DNA from: JAQVSH01 sp964451605
GTDB taxonomy: Bacteria > Bacteroidota > Bacteroidia > Bacteroidales > UBA4181
NCBI GenBank assembly: GCA_964451605.1
Contig: CAYVJA010000016.1
Coordinates: 1 to 43,401 of the forward strand
Direction: 5' to 3'
Length of the DNA stretch: 43,401 nt
Shown: piece by piece, positions 17,202 to 24,217 of the stretch
How positions within the stretch are numbered: the stretch's first letter is position 1
Layout of the letters: the number at the start of each line of letters is the position of its first letter
Program-made: the position numbers and the translations under genes
Notes under the pieces: model-generated
The model's database searches: none
Told to the model about the DNA's origin: nothing
What the model saw: the letters and a program-made list of their open reading frames with translations, nothing else

Positions 17202-17768
17202 TTATTTCACTCTTTCGTAGTAGGTGCAATCGCGGGTGTCGATGCGAATGGTTTCGCCCTGTTCAATAAAGATGGGTACATTAATCACAGCACCGGTTTC
17301 GAGGGTAGCCTGCTTCATTACGGTACTCGAAGAGGTATCGCCTCTGACGCCCGGTTCGGCATAGGTAATGGTAAGCGCAATAATAGGAGGCAGTTCGCAA
17401 CTCAGAGGGGTTTCGGTATCTACATGATAGACAACCTCTACATATTGTCCCTCTTTCAGAAACTGGGGAGCATTGATTACATCTTTGGGCATACTGATCT
17501 GCTCGAAGGTGTCGTTATGCATGAAGTGGTAACCCAGATCGTCGGCATAAAGAAACTGGTAGGGACGGCGCTCAACATTGGCGATATCAATTTTAACCCC
17601 TGCGTTAAAGGTGTTTTCGAGCGTCTTTCCGGTGGTAAGGCTTTTCAGTTTGGTGCGGACAAAGGCACCCCCTTTTCCGGGTTTTACATGTTGAAACTGA
17701 ACTACTATACAAAGGTCATTGTTGAATTCAATGCATAATCCGTTTTTGAGATCTGCTGTGGTTGCCAT
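17202..17768 (-). CDS. efp: Elongation factor P
   Basis: EF-P binds between P and E sites and helps ribosomes form bonds at polyproline. It has 188 residues in three beta domains. The domain I loop tip reads HVKPGKGGAF, with Lys32 at the position modified in E. coli (Lys34). Whether it is modified here is unknown; no epmA gene is in the window, although a KamA-family gene lies at the right end. The C-terminus ends with a usual domain III (GETIRIDTRDCTYYERVK). It is the first gene of an efp-yebC pair, with a TATTTTTG box upstream. Confidence 0.96.
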   Translation of the reverse strand: MATTADLKNGLCIEFNNDLCIVVQFQHVKPGKGGAFVRTKLKSLTTGKTLENTFNAGVKIDIANVERRPYQFLYADDLGYHFMHNDTFEQISMPKDVINAPQFLKEGQYVEVVYHVDTETPLSCELPPIIALTITYAEPGVRGDTSSSTVMKQATLETGAVINVPIFIEQGETIRIDTRDCTYYERVK

Positions 17769-17797
17769 AAAAATTGGGTGTTTTGTTATGAAGAGTG

Positions 17798-17805
17798 CAA
17801 AAATA
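17798..17805 (-). promoter_or_regulatory. Bacteroidota-type -7 box for efp
   Basis: On the minus strand this reads TATTTTTG, matching TAnnTTTG, 30 bases upstream of the efp ATG. The -33 region is T-rich but lacks an exact TTTG. Confidence 0.5.
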
Positions 17806-17851
17806 GTAAAAACGACCCAGAATTAAAACCCCTTTACCTGCAAAAAGGAGC

Positions 17852-20125
17852 TCAGAACTGCACAGTTACATTCATTCCGGCGTGAATGGGATTCCCTTTT
17901 TGTAAAAATCCCTGGCCCATCGATGCAAAATAGAAGGTTTCGTACCGTTTGTTCAGGGCGTTTCTTACCCAGAAATCAATTTGAACCGGTTCTTTTACCC
18001 ACGATACCTTCCCGTTCAGTATGCCATATCCGGCCTGAGACACATCGTTTTGTTCGGTCCAGAACATCCTGCCTACTCCGGCATATTGCACAAAGAAGAG
18101 AATCCGGTCGGCAATCTTACTCTCTGCCTGCCAGGTATAATCGAGCCCGGCCGAATAGGTGTGCCGCGGTGCCAGGGGTACCCAGTTGCCGGAATAGTCG
18201 TTTTTGTTGTCGTTATACTCCTTGAAAGTGGCATGTGTGTACCCCCAGTTGAATGAGCTCCACAACCCGTACAAGGTACGTGTGCGCAGCGAAAACTCCA
18301 CTCCTTTGCTTACTGAGTGGCCTGCATTTGCCATCATCCGGCCAAATCCACCGGGAGAGAAGCGGGCAATCTGTTGGTTTCTGACATCGATATAGAAAAG
18401 GGTAATTTCCGAAAACATCCGGTTGGGAATCCACTCCGACCGGCCGCCCACCTCATAGTTCCAGCTGTATTCGGGTTCGTACGATAACAGCGCTTTGATG
18501 TCGGCCGGTGCGTCGTCCGGATCTGGTGTTGTGGAACGCTGTATCATCATTCCCTGCACCAGATCGGAGAACATCTGGATGTTGAATCCGCCCGCCTTAT
18601 ATCCTTTAGCAACAGAGGTATAGATGCTTTGTCGGTCAGAGATTTCGTACCGGAGAGCCAGTTTGGGAATCCACTGGGTAAAGTGCCGCTCCTCTTCGCC
18701 CGAAATGGCTATGTCGGAATCCTTAAAGGGAACGATTATCCGACCTCCCCCCAGAGCGAGGGTGTACTCTAATCCCGGCGAAAAGGTATTGTGCCGCAGG
18801 GAGGCCTTCTCGTAATCGAAACGGATTCCTGCGGTGAGCGAAAGCCCATCGGTAAAGAGGTCGCGAAGCGTAGACTGATGATACAGGGCAACGCCACGGG
18901 AGGGTGTCGTGTAATGGCCGTTGATAACCATCTGATCGCTTTCTACAGTCGCCACCGGCATGTTCGGGTTTTCTTCGTGCAGGCGGTCGAAAACCGACTG
19001 AATCATTGTTTCAATTCCATCGCTGCCGAAAACTACAGGGGGCCGTGTTTTCAGATGCTGCACAAAACCATAGGCGCCCGAAACCCATTGCAGACGGCTA
19101 TTGGAGTTTGATTTAAACACAAATTCCTGACTATATGCGTTTTGTGATTGGTTTTGATTAAGCGTGTAGATGGAGAGGGGAGAAAAGTCCTGATCGAGAA
19201 ACATCCGGTCGGAAAAGTACTGGTGGCCGGTTAACGAACTGACAATCAACTTCGGGCCCTTGTATTCCAGGTATAGTCCGTTCGAAAGCAGGCTTCTCTG
19301 ATAGGTGGAGGGTTGGTTATAATTGACATCCGCAACCCATCCGCTCTCTTTATCGACTTTTCCGTAGGCGTAGCCTCCCTGGTCGGAATTTTCGTAATTC
19401 ACGGTGTAGGTTAACTGCCAGGATGGCGACATTTTCCAGAGAAACTTCCCGTGCAGCGAGCCTGAATAGAGTTGATCCGCCTTCTTTCCGGTGTATTGGT
19501 TGGTAAAGAATCCCCCTTCGTATTCGTAACGGCCACCCAGAGAAAACGCCATTGTTTCCGAGGCCTTCTGATAGGTGGAAAAGCTGGCTCCCAGAGTATT
19601 CCGGGTACCGGCCGAGAGTGTGATTCTGCTACCTTGGTAATCGAAAGGGGAGCGGGTCTGTATATTGATCAGGCCGGCCAGGCTGTTCCGTCCGTAGAGG
19701 GTCCCCTGCGGGCCGCGAAGCACCTCAATCCGCTCGATATCAAGAAAGTCGAAATCGAAGGTCGATTTGTCGAGATAGGGCATATTGTCTACATAGAGTC
19801 CCACTGCCGGTGCGTTCATGCGCGAACCGATACCCCGCAGATAGATGGCCGAGGTGATTTTCGAACCGTAATCAGGAATAAAGAGGTTGGGCACATAGGA
19901 GGAGAGCCCTTTGATGGCTTGCATCTGCAGCCCCTCGGTGGTTCGGCCCGTAATCATAGAGAGCGCTGCCGGCAGGTCGCGCAATCTGCCTGTTTCGCGG
20001 GGAGCCGTCACTACCACCTCATTCAAATCGTACTGACGGGTTTGCAGCGAGTCGGCCGGCATACCCAAAAGCCACGCCGGTTGCATCATAAGCACTAGCA
20101 GCGGTACTATAGCAAAACATCTCAT
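17852..20125 (-). CDS. TonB-dependent outer-membrane receptor
   Basis: A 757-residue TonB-dependent transporter. After a signal peptide (~1-21) comes a TonB-box-like stretch DLNEVVVTAP at about 33-42. The plug domain includes LRGIGSRMNAPAVGLYVDN and IERIEVLRGPQGTLYGRN. A 22-strand-type barrel ends in an aromatic C-terminal strand (GMNVTVQF). There is no N-terminal carboxypeptidase-like domain and no susD partner, so it is not a SusC-type glycan importer. A siderophore, haem, cobalamin or similar small ligand is more likely, but the substrate cannot be told. It lies 120 bases past the LuxR gene on the same strand, with a palindrome just before its ATG. Confidence 0.9.
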   Translation of the reverse strand: MRCFAIVPLLVLMMQPAWLLGMPADSLQTRQYDLNEVVVTAPRETGRLRDLPAALSMITGRTTEGLQMQAIKGLSSYVPNLFIPDYGSKITSAIYLRGIGSRMNAPAVGLYVDNMPYLDKSTFDFDFLDIERIEVLRGPQGTLYGRNSLAGLINIQTRSPFDYQGSRITLSAGTRNTLGASFSTYQKASETMAFSLGGRYEYEGGFFTNQYTGKKADQLYSGSLHGKFLWKMSPSWQLTYTVNYENSDQGGYAYGKVDKESGWVADVNYNQPSTYQRSLLSNGLYLEYKGPKLIVSSLTGHQYFSDRMFLDQDFSPLSIYTLNQNQSQNAYSQEFVFKSNSNSRLQWVSGAYGFVQHLKTRPPVVFGSDGIETMIQSVFDRLHEENPNMPVATVESDQMVINGHYTTPSRGVALYHQSTLRDLFTDGLSLTAGIRFDYEKASLRHNTFSPGLEYTLALGGGRIIVPFKDSDIAISGEEERHFTQWIPKLALRYEISDRQSIYTSVAKGYKAGGFNIQMFSDLVQGMMIQRSTTPDPDDAPADIKALLSYEPEYSWNYEVGGRSEWIPNRMFSEITLFYIDVRNQQIARFSPGGFGRMMANAGHSVSKGVEFSLRTRTLYGLWSSFNWGYTHATFKEYNDNKNDYSGNWVPLAPRHTYSAGLDYTWQAESKIADRILFFVQYAGVGRMFWTEQNDVSQAGYGILNGKVSWVKEPVQIDFWVRNALNKRYETFYFASMGQGFLQKGNPIHAGMNVTVQF

Positions 20126-20139
20126 GGAGTATCTATTAT

Positions 20140-20154
20140 GCGATATCTTATCGC
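20140..20154. repeat. Palindrome upstream of the TonB-dependent receptor
   Basis: GCGATA-TCT-TATCGC is a perfect 6+6 inverted repeat with a 3-base spacer, 14 bases upstream of the receptor ATG. It could be an operator, for example for the LuxR-type regulator encoded next door, or a small hairpin over the ribosome-binding region. Confidence 0.4.
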
Positions 20155-20245
20155 GGATTCAGGAGACAAAATAAGAAAACCCCGATGAATAATGCAATCC
20201 CCCCAAAAGGGGATGCAAAGAGAGAAGAAAGGAGAATCAGCTTGC

Positions 20246-20824
20246 TTATTGCTCGTTGTAATCGGCAGATATATAGCCATTCATAATGGCATACACAGTT
20301 AATCCCGAAACGGTTTTAATCCCCAATTTGTGCATCAGGTTCTTTCGGTGCGAGATCACCGTATGGAGACTGATGGAGAGCTTTTCGGCAATCTGCTTAT
20401 TCATGAAGCCCTGGACAATACAGAGAAGCACCTCCACCTCGCGGGCCGATAACTCCTCCTGGGTACTCTCTTTTGGGGATGCCGGATCCAGATGGAGTAA
20501 CAGTTGGCAAATTCGGTCTACCAGATCGCCCGGTGAAAGACCGGTGTCGAGCGTTTGTACATTTGCCGTATCCGATTGACATCCCGGCGGGAGCAGAACA
20601 AAGGTGCGATTACGACGCGGGAAGAAGAAGTCGAAACAGAGTGAAAAGAGTTCGGGCGATACAATAAACAGGTCGTACGACTCGGAAGACTCGTCCATCA
20701 ACTGTTGGCTGGTCTGACACAGTTCGACATGTGCCGGATTAAAATAATCGGTAAGAATAGATTTTATTCCCAAGGCGATAAGCGCATTGGAGTGAACCAC
20801 CAAAACTTTTTGTTGCTGCAGCAT
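20246..20824 (-). CDS. LuxR-type regulator with degenerate receiver domain
   Basis: A 192-residue DNA-binding protein. The C-terminal ~65 residues are a LuxR/NarL helix-turn-helix (ELSAREVEVLLCIVQGFMNK, then IAEKLSISLHTVISHRKNLM). The N-terminal ~110 residues align with a receiver (KVLVVHSNALIALGIKSILT), but the acidic pair after the first strand is replaced by HSN and the phospho-acceptor Asp position reads Ser56 (DLFIVSPE). It therefore probably does not work by phosphorylation. It follows the hemerythrin-like gene by 16 bases; in Bacteroidota such pairs recur, suggesting that the hemerythrin-like protein or its ligand controls the regulator. The receptor gene downstream is a candidate target. 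Confidence 0.85.
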   Translation of the reverse strand: MLQQQKVLVVHSNALIALGIKSILTDYFNPAHVELCQTSQQLMDESSESYDLFIVSPELFSLCFDFFFPRRNRTFVLLPPGCQSDTANVQTLDTGLSPGDLVDRICQLLLHLDPASPKESTQEELSAREVEVLLCIVQGFMNKQIAEKLSISLHTVISHRKNLMHKLGIKTVSGLTVYAIMNGYISADYNEQ

Positions 20825-20840
20825 AGACGGGTGGTTTTTC

Positions 20841-21584
20841 CTACTCAGTTTCGATGATTCTTGCTACCATGGGACAAAATATGCGGGAGCGAATCCTGTT
20901 TTGCTGCCGGAGATCCTCTTCCAGGCTGTCGAGCGAAAATACGGTGGCATGTGCCAGGTTGTCGTTGAAGGTGCCTGAAATATGCCGGATGAGAATATTC
21001 TTCAAGTCGAACAGGGTCTCTTCAGGCGCTTCAGCGTCGCTTTTCGGGTTGGGGCAAAACGTTTTGGCCAGAATGGCCGGTTCGTCCTCGTTACAGTTTG
21101 GCGAATCGGTTTCCGAGGCTCCGGACGAAGCCAAACGAAGCGATCTTTTCAGCAAAGCGGGGAAGAGAACGCTGTTTTCGGTTTCGACCCTTTCGGTGAG
21201 ATGTTTCTTTACCCTGGCAAAGAGAGCATGCACAGCCCCGGGTGTTTTAGTCTCCGGCCCGCAAGAGTGCAATAAGGGAATAAGATGATGCTCTATGTTG
21301 GGAATCAGGTATTTAATGTAATAATTGTTGGTTTTTGTAAGGTAATCCAGCATATCGGGCAACCGAAACGAGAGTATCTTCTTTTCCGGAAAATAGTCTT
21401 CGTACAGGTGCGTATTCAGAATGGCCAAAACAAACTCCACCTCTAGTTGCTGCTCGGAACAGAGTTGTTGAATGCTCTTTTCGGCTGCTCCAAGGCGGAT
21501 GCCGAATCGGTTAATTACCGGCAAAAGCGAGAGATTCCCAAGAATCACATCGCTCATTTTCGATTGGGGAAGCAGGAGAGACAT
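20841..21584 (-). CDS. Hemerythrin/RIC-like protein with degenerate iron-ligand positions
   Basis: A 247-residue cytoplasmic, mostly helical protein. The N-terminal ~60 residues (VINRFGIRLGAAEKSIQQLC) match the ScdA/RIC-type N-domain of Bacteroidota hemerythrin-like proteins. The remainder matches the four-helix hemerythrin domain by spacing: DMLDYLTKTNNYYIKYLIP, VKKHLTERVETENSVLFPAL and LDSLEEDLRQQNRIRSRIF. In di-iron members the first helix usually carries His where this has Asn86-Asn87, and the last carries an HxxxE-like pair where this has QQNRIRS (227-233). Only the middle helix keeps its His128 and Glu residues. Iron binding may be lost or altered. A linker (~150-190) is Ser/Glu/Pro rich. 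It is paired with the LuxR gene. Confidence 0.7.
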   Translation of the reverse strand: MSLLLPQSKMSDVILGNLSLLPVINRFGIRLGAAEKSIQQLCSEQQLEVEFVLAILNTHLYEDYFPEKKILSFRLPDMLDYLTKTNNYYIKYLIPNIEHHLIPLLHSCGPETKTPGAVHALFARVKKHLTERVETENSVLFPALLKRSLRLASSGASETDSPNCNEDEPAILAKTFCPNPKSDAEAPEETLFDLKNILIRHISGTFNDNLAHATVFSLDSLEEDLRQQNRIRSRIFCPMVARIIETE

Positions 21585-21596
21585 GGCGGAATCTGC

Positions 21597-22454
21597 TTAT
21601 TCTATCTGAAGACGGGGAGGGTTCCCCAGGCACTGAATCGAAGAGAAGAGTTGTTTGCGGCCGGCAAACGATTCGGAGGCAAAGACAATGGCCTTACCCA
21701 AAGACCAGGTGGCAATCTCAACGTGTCTGGCTTGCAAAGCCGAACTGTTGAGACGGGAGGCACCGGAGACAGTGGCTCGTAAGAGAGCGGCTGAGCCCGA
21801 CAGAACTGTTTTTGCCGAGGAACCATTTTCGATATCAACGATTTCGGCCTCGAAACGGGCGTCGACTTCGGACGATGCGTAGTTATAGATTTTAACGGTT
21901 TGAGCTCTTACCGGCATAGAACTGATCATTCTTGACGACCTGCCCAGATTAAACAACACCTCATTGGCTACAATCTCTTCGCCTGCCTGGAAAGTAGCCC
22001 CCGACATCAACTCTACCAGGAGCTTTGGCGTAGCATAGGGCGAGGCAAACCGGATCAGTGCTTTCTGACGGGCCTTGATGACATTCAGACGGCCGGTTGT
22101 GGTGATATAAACCCGCAACACCGTGGGTAAGAAGGTTTTCTGGGGTGCAGATATCTCTAAAATACCCAGATTTACCGTGGTAAGAATATAGGGGATGAGG
22201 CCGGCCGAAGATTCTACCTTGACAGAAGGAGCAGCTCCCTGCTCTATAATGACCTCGAACGGACCGTTCACCGTGAGCGTATGAAATTCTGTCACGTTTC
22301 TCTTCTCGGAGGTAACTGATTTATTGTAATCGGCCATTGTCTTTGCTTTTCGGGTGGAGGCGGTTTTCATGGCCTCTTCCGACAGTCCGGTTTGTGCAAT
22401 GGCAAACCCGGTGGAAAAGCATAATGTAAGCAAAAGGAGTCCAAAACGATTCAT
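21597..22454 (-). CDS. DUF2807 (GIN-domain) exported protein
   Basis: A 285-residue protein with a signal peptide (LLLLTLCFSTGFAIAQ). Residues ~50-260 form the DUF2807 beta-helix-like GIN domain, starting VTEFHTLTVNGPFEVIIEQG and including LSGSAALLRATVSGASRLNS. Such repeats of short strands are common in Bacteroidota periplasmic or surface proteins of unknown function; a sensing or adhesion role has been suggested for some. It lies three bases from the Nudix gene and 12 from the hemerythrin-like gene, within the same run. Confidence 0.83.
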   Translation of the reverse strand: MNRFGLLLLTLCFSTGFAIAQTGLSEEAMKTASTRKAKTMADYNKSVTSEKRNVTEFHTLTVNGPFEVIIEQGAAPSVKVESSAGLIPYILTTVNLGILEISAPQKTFLPTVLRVYITTTGRLNVIKARQKALIRFASPYATPKLLVELMSGATFQAGEEIVANEVLFNLGRSSRMISSMPVRAQTVKIYNYASSEVDARFEAEIVDIENGSSAKTVLSGSAALLRATVSGASRLNSSALQARHVEIATWSLGKAIVFASESFAGRKQLFSSIQCLGNPPRLQIE

Positions 22455-22457
22455 AAG

Positions 22458-23039
22458 CTAAGCGTTAAGCGGGTTGAAGATACGTTGGGTTAAACATGGT
22501 TCCGGATTTGCAGTAAAGGCTGCAATCACATTTTTTATAGAGGGCAGACCCATCTCGTCGGGGCGAAGATTTTGGGGTTTCACAAACAGATACCCTTCCA
22601 CATCGTCGTCGGCCCGGAGAGGCGAAAAATCGGTTACCGAGCAGATATACACCAGATCGGTGGTAAAGTAAACCAAATTGTTGTAAAGATAACGGTTTGG
22701 AAATGATCCGAAATAGGTTAAAGAATCTACCTCCAGATGGAGCTCCTCTTTGATCTCTCTCACCACTGCTGTTTCGGCCGACTCTTCCGGGGCCACAAAC
22801 CCTCCGGGCAGATCGAGGGTTCCTTTGGCCGGATCGTTTGCGCGCCGGGTAACCAACAGTTCACCGGCGGGATTGAGGATCAGAGCCACCACAGCCGAAG
22901 AGCCGTTGATATAGAAAAGCCGGTTGCACCGACTGCACTTGTGGCAGAAAGGGACTTTTTCGGGAAAACCTTCCGATCCGCAAAAGGGGCAGAACCGGAA
23001 TTGGTTTTTGGGGTAGAAAGAGTCGGAGGGCAATTCCAT
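22458..23039 (-). CDS. Nudix hydrolase with N-terminal zinc ribbon
   Basis: A 193-residue protein. Residues 17-38 form a zinc ribbon (CPFCG, then CHKCSRCNRLFY), as in NudC-like enzymes. The Nudix box at 80-102 (GGFVAPEESAETAVVREIKE) keeps the G-x5-E-x7-RE-x2-EE residues; the usual second Gly is His101. It should cleave a nucleoside diphosphate-linked substrate with Mg2+. The zinc ribbon suggests NAD(H)- or RNA-cap-like substrates, but similar ribbon-Nudix proteins exist with unknown substrates and it is shorter than NudC. It is eight bases from the epimerase gene. Confidence 0.87.
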   Translation of the reverse strand: MELPSDSFYPKNQFRFCPFCGSEGFPEKVPFCHKCSRCNRLFYINGSSAVVALILNPAGELLVTRRANDPAKGTLDLPGGFVAPEESAETAVVREIKEELHLEVDSLTYFGSFPNRYLYNNLVYFTTDLVYICSVTDFSPLRADDDVEGYLFVKPQNLRPDEMGLPSIKNVIAAFTANPEPCLTQRIFNPLNA

Positions 23040-23047
23040 GGCAGAAA

Positions 23048-24091
23048 TCAGAGATAGAAGTTACGGTACCACTTCACAAACCGTGCCACGCCTTCTTTCA
23101 CGGGAATGGTGGGCATATAGCCGAGTTGGTGCGTGGTTTCGGAGATATCCGAACAGGTTCGGAGCACATCGCCCGGCTGCATGGGCAGAAAGGCATATTC
23201 TGCCTTCTGTCCCAAAGCCTCTTCGAGTGCCCGGATAAAATCCATTAATTGAACGGGATGTGAATTTCCCAGATTGTAGACCCGGTAGGGGGCCGACGAA
23301 GTGGCCGGATCGGGATTTTCTGCGTCCCATTGCTTATTGGGCGTGGCCGGATTATCGATAGCCAGGAGTACGCCCGCTATGATGTCGTCTATGTAGGTAA
23401 AGTCGCGGGCCATTTCACCATTGTTAAACACCTTAATGGGCTTCCCCTCCAAAATAGCCTTGGTAAAGAGAATAGGAGCCATGTCAGGTCTTCCCCACGG
23501 GCCGTAAACCGTAAAAAAACGAAGCCCCGTTGTAGGCAGGCCAAAGAGGTGGCTGTAGGTGTGCGCCATCAGCTCGTTGCTTTTCTTTGTGGCGGCATAC
23601 AGGCTGGCGGGATGATCTGTTGCCTGCGAAACCGCGAAGGCGCTCTGCCGATGGATACCATAAACACTGCTGGAGCTGGCATAAACCAGATGATTGGGGA
23701 GAGAGGCCCGACACGCCTCCAGAATATTTCCAAACCCTACCAGATTGCTCTGAATATAGGCCGACGGATTTTCGAGCGAATAGCGTACTCCTGCCTGCGC
23801 AGCCAAATGACAGACCCGGTCGAAGCGTTCTGCCTGAAATAATTGGTGCAGGGCCTCACCATCTTCCAGATCCGACCAGACGAACCGGAAACCGGGGTTG
23901 CCCGCTACAACTTTCCCTTTAGTCAGCGAACCCGGTGTGATGCCCAACCGAATCAGCCGCTGCTCCTTTAACGAGATGTCGTAATAGTGGTTCAGATTGT
24001 CGAAACCTACCACTTCATTGCCCCTTTGCAACAGCGCTTTCACCAGATGGAATCCTATAAACCCTGCGGCACCGGTAACGAATATCTTCAT
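23048..24091 (-). CDS. NAD-dependent sugar epimerase, UDP-glucuronate 4-epimerase-like
   Basis: A 347-residue extended short-chain dehydrogenase/reductase. The Rossmann motif is TGAAGFIG (6-13), with SSSSVYG and the catalytic Tyr165-xxx-Lys169 (YAATK). FDNLNHYYDISLKEQRL and RFFTVYGPWGRPDMA are characteristic of the CapI/LspL UDP-glucuronate 4-epimerase group, which makes UDP-galacturonate for surface polysaccharides. Other UDP-sugar substrates cannot be excluded. It is the first gene of the six-gene reverse run and has a TACCTTTG box upstream on the minus strand. Confidence 0.87.
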   Translation of the reverse strand: MKIFVTGAAGFIGFHLVKALLQRGNEVVGFDNLNHYYDISLKEQRLIRLGITPGSLTKGKVVAGNPGFRFVWSDLEDGEALHQLFQAERFDRVCHLAAQAGVRYSLENPSAYIQSNLVGFGNILEACRASLPNHLVYASSSSVYGIHRQSAFAVSQATDHPASLYAATKKSNELMAHTYSHLFGLPTTGLRFFTVYGPWGRPDMAPILFTKAILEGKPIKVFNNGEMARDFTYIDDIIAGVLLAIDNPATPNKQWDAENPDPATSSAPYRVYNLGNSHPVQLMDFIRALEEALGQKAEYAFLPMQPGDVLRTCSDISETTHQLGYMPTIPVKEGVARFVKWYRNFYL

Positions 24092-24135
24092 GGCAACCCT
24101 CTTTGAAATGATGGGGTACGAACCCCCAAAAAAGG

Positions 24136-24143
24136 CAAAGGTA
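24136..24143 (-). promoter_or_regulatory. Bacteroidota-type -7 box for the epimerase run
   Basis: On the minus strand this reads TACCTTTG, matching TAnnTTTG, 44 bases upstream of the epimerase ATG. It is the mirror of the plus-strand box at 24190-24197. Confidence 0.5.
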
Positions 24144-24189
24144 AAGAAATGCCGCTGCCAATTGCTACGAAAGCCCGACCCTTTTTTAT

Positions 24190-24197
24190 TACCTTTG
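24190..24197 (+). promoter_or_regulatory. Bacteroidota-type -7 box for the lipoprotein/efflux run
   Basis: TACCTTTG matches TAnnTTTG, 20 bases upstream of the ATG at 24218. It supports that start over the in-frame ATG at 24149. Confidence 0.5.
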
Positions 24198-24217
24198 TAT
24201 TCCTAAATCGCTGTCCG

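Noticed and set aside
17829..17851. Weak hairpin after the TonB-dependent receptor gene
   Set aside because: CCTTT/AAAGG is only five pairs, and the T-run after it is short; too weak to call a terminator.
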